Shown here: positions 61,692 through 64,000 of the stretch, one piece after another
How the letters are laid out: every line of letters starts with the position of its first letter
How positions within the stretch are numbered: the stretch's first letter is position 1
Assembly (NCBI GenBank): GCA_039545315.1
Contig: BCIM01000013.1
Span: 372,001-436,000, forward strand
Reading direction: 5' to 3'
DNA from: Kondoa malvinella
Taxonomy: Eukaryota > Basidiomycota > Agaricostilbomycetes > Agaricostilbales > Kondoaceae
Length of the DNA stretch: 64,000 nt
The notes under the pieces: model-generated
Databases searched by the model: none
Seen by the model: the letters and a program-made list of their open reading frames with translations, nothing else
Told to the model about the DNA's origin: nothing
Made by a program: the position numbers and the translations under genes

Positions 61692-64000
61692 ATGCCTTAT
61701 CAACCGAACGCGTCCACTTCGCGTGTGCCAGACTCATCCGACGTAGGCATGAAGGACTATTCGCATGAATCGTATGGCCATGAACGAGATTATGTCGAAG
61801 AACAAGGGGACGAGAGCAGCAGCAGCACAGGCGAGCCAGAGTATCTGCAACACGCCAAAGAGGATTGGAGACGATTCGACGATTTCGTGACTATAGGTCA
61901 GTACCAGCTACATCTCAGTCTTCCGAGGGTCAAGCTGACAAGACGCAGATTGGGTACAGGATACTCTGTTAGAACGAGCGAGGAGAAGGCAAGAGCAAAC
62001 CCTTGGTTATGGGAAATCGACCTTTTACAACTGGACTCAGTCGCTCGTTTCTGCTGGTCAGAGCTACTTTGTCTTGGCACTCGTTGGTATGTATTCTTGG
62101 GTCCATGCTCAATATGTAGCTGATAGGTCAATCAGGCGCAGCGATAGGCGTTAATGCAGCCCTCATATCAATCATCACCGCTTGGCTATCGGATCTGAAA
62201 CTAGGGCATTGTTCAGCCGGGTGGTGGCTTAATCAAAAGTTCTGTTGTTGGGAAATCGAACGTGGTGGTGTAGTAGGTTCAGGAGGAGGTGAAGAAGGAT
62301 GCCAGGATTGGATCATTTGGTCAAATTGGACTGGCTTTCGTTGGTTGTTCTACATCATCTATGCTGTAAGCTATATGCTCTACGTAGTCTACAAGCTACT
62401 GACTGATCGCATATCTAGTTGCTATTTTCTGGGGCAGCGGGCTATCTAGTTAAAGCTTTCGCACCTTTCGCAGCTGGATCAGGGATATCAGAAATCAAGT
62501 GCATCCTGTCAGGCTTTTGGATCAAAGGCTACCTCGGTGTATCGACGCTGGCAATAAAGAGTCTGACTTTGGTCTGTCCCCTTCAGGTCAACAAGTGCTT
62601 CAGCTGATTAGGTCCCAGCCCTTGGCCATCGCTTCAGGTCTAGCAGTAGGTAAAGAAGGACCTTCAGTGCACATGGCTTGTTGTATAGGCAACGTCGTGG
62701 GTCGCATGTTCAGTCGCTTCGAACGAAGTCAAGGTGCGGTCTGTATGGAAGTAGCCCTTTCGGGAGCTTAATCCTTTTCGGAACCCACAGCTAAGATGCG
62801 CGATATTGTCACTGCGAGCTCCGCAGCTGGTGTAGCTGTAGCTTTCGGTTCGCCGATTGGTGGTGTGCTGTTCGCGTTAGAGGTTTGTGTATCGTTGATA
62901 TGTCTGCTTCTGGTACTGAAGGATGTACCAGGAAATGACCATCACCTTTCCGATCAAGACAATGTGGCGATCTTTCTTTTGCGCGCTCATGGCTACTGTC
63001 ACTCTCGCAGTAGGTTTCTTTCCTGTCATTTGTTTATACCAGACTCAAAAACCGGTAACAGGCGATGAACCCGTTCCGAACTGGCAAGCTCGTGCTGTTC
63101 CAAGTCTCTTATGATCGAGATTGGCACTTTTTCGAGATTGGCTTTTTCATCCTCATTGGGATCTTTGGTGTGCGCTCAACGTTCTAGCAGCAAGTCAAAT
63201 CGTACTGACATCGCGGAAGGGACTTTACGGCGCTTTTGTCATCAAGTTCAATTTCCAAGTCCAAGCTTTCCGACGGAAACATTTAATCAATTATGGAATT
63301 TACGAAGCCATCATTCTTGCTGGACTGACTGCATTCATCGGCTATTTCAACAAATTTCTACGAATAGATATGACCGAGTCTTTGGATGTCTTGTTCAGGG
63401 AATGTGAAGGTGGTGGGGATTATGATGATCTTTGCCAGTGCGTCCGAGTGTCCTTTTAGGTGATGTATCTAATGAGTTGAGTAGATCTTGGGCTCAATGG
63501 CGGATGGTCAATTCGTTATTGCTCGCTACTGTCATCCGAACTTTACTGGTCATCATCTCTTACGGTTGTAAAGTTCCCGCTGGTATCTTTGTACCTTCGA
63601 TGGCTGTTGGCGCTACCTTCGGTCGAATGGTCGGCATACTGGTCAAGGCTGCATACAGGTACGGGGACCTTTTGGCTCTTGAAGTGGCTGACTGATTCCT
63701 CCAGAGCACATCCCCACGCCGCGCTTTTTGCTGCTTGTGACCCTGAAAGACCTTGTATAACGCCCGGGACATATGCATTCCTCGGTGCTGCTGCTGCGCT
63801 ATCGTGAGTACTCTGTAATTTCAACATGGTCATGAGCTGAATCATAAGGCAGAGGCATCATGCGAATGACAGTGACTGTCGTAGTAATCATGTTTGAGCT
63901 GACAGGAGCTCTAACCTACATCTTACCAACTATGGTATGTCCTGATCGGCCAAAAAGCTAAGCTCCGATTAATGGCATCAACAGATAACGGTCCTTGTAA
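61692..64000 (+). CDS. GEF1: CLC-type chloride channel / Cl-/H+ antiporter (3' partial)
   Basis: Intracellular CLC transporter of the Gef1/ClC-3-5 class, which supplies counter-ions for acidification of Golgi and endosomes. It starts [15 protein letters not shown] at 61692. After an acidic N-terminus, the CLC signatures appear in order: AHYT-equivalent [30 protein letters not shown] (the GSGIPE-type selectivity loop, here GSGISE), [15 protein letters not shown] with the gating Glu, [20 protein letters not shown], a proton-Glu-bearing helix, [21 protein letters not shown] with the GIFVP loop, and a C-terminal helix region ([24 protein letters not shown]) at the window edge. The cytosolic CBS domains expected next lie outside. 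Many short introns interrupt it. Confidence 0.94.

Overview
This window is a compact, gene-dense piece of nuclear chromosome from a fungus, most likely a basidiomycete. Nearly every gene is broken by GT-AG introns of about 45-65 nt with CTGAC/CTAAC-like branch sites. The gene content fits: a CPL1/priA-type cysteine-rich secreted protein, a glyoxal oxidase, a Pub1/TIA-1 protein and a PanB. The branched, intron-rich style and the absence of any bacterial operon features exclude a prokaryote. I cannot name the species. I see no transposon, rRNA, convincing tRNA or CRISPR array.

Layout. 1-5.1 kb: a membrane-anchored sterol-ester/acylglycerol lipase (5' end outside the window) converges on a RecQ helicase. 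5.7-9.3 kb: a membrane-anchored alpha/beta hydrolase lacking its nucleophile serine, then a ketopantoate hydroxymethyltransferase. 9.4-23 kb, all on the minus strand: DEAD-box helicase Dbp7, cohesin SMC3, a dienelactone hydrolase, mitochondrial ribosomal protein uL23m, a seven-helix membrane protein and the Pub1 RNA-binding protein. 23.4-26.4 kb: an amino-acid transporter. 27.6-34.1 kb: RPB1, the largest subunit of RNA polymerase II. 35.6-41.2 kb: a small unknown protein, an ankyrin protein and a ChaC glutathione cyclotransferase. 41.9-48 kb: a small unknown protein, the SMC5/6 kleisin NSE4, a probably myristoylated Ser/Thr-rich protein and COP9 subunit CSN7. 48.1-55 kb: the DENN-type AVL9, the CPL1-like secreted protein and a glyoxal oxidase. 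55.3-61.5 kb: a VPS38/UVRAG-like protein, a PEX39-like peroxin, a GNAT acetyltransferase, a small nuclear-looking protein and a conserved protein of unknown function. 61.7 kb to the end: a CLC chloride channel/antiporter that runs off the window.

Most genes are housekeeping and do not form a pathway cluster. Themes recur: chromosome maintenance (RecQ, SMC3, NSE4), membrane traffic and organelles (AVL9, VPS38, PEX39, CLC) and secretion (glyoxal oxidase, CPL1-like).

The most striking structure is in RPB1. Just before the catalytic NADFDGDEMN motif, the only splice model that restores the conserved protein uses a 2-nt micro-exon. The C-terminal domain is a degenerate, Phe-rich heptad array chopped into exons as small as 16-25 nt, several coding for a single heptad, with one GC-AG intron among them. 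Other notable points are the Ser-to-Gly change in the hydrolase and a very short divergent promoter between VPS38 and PEX39.
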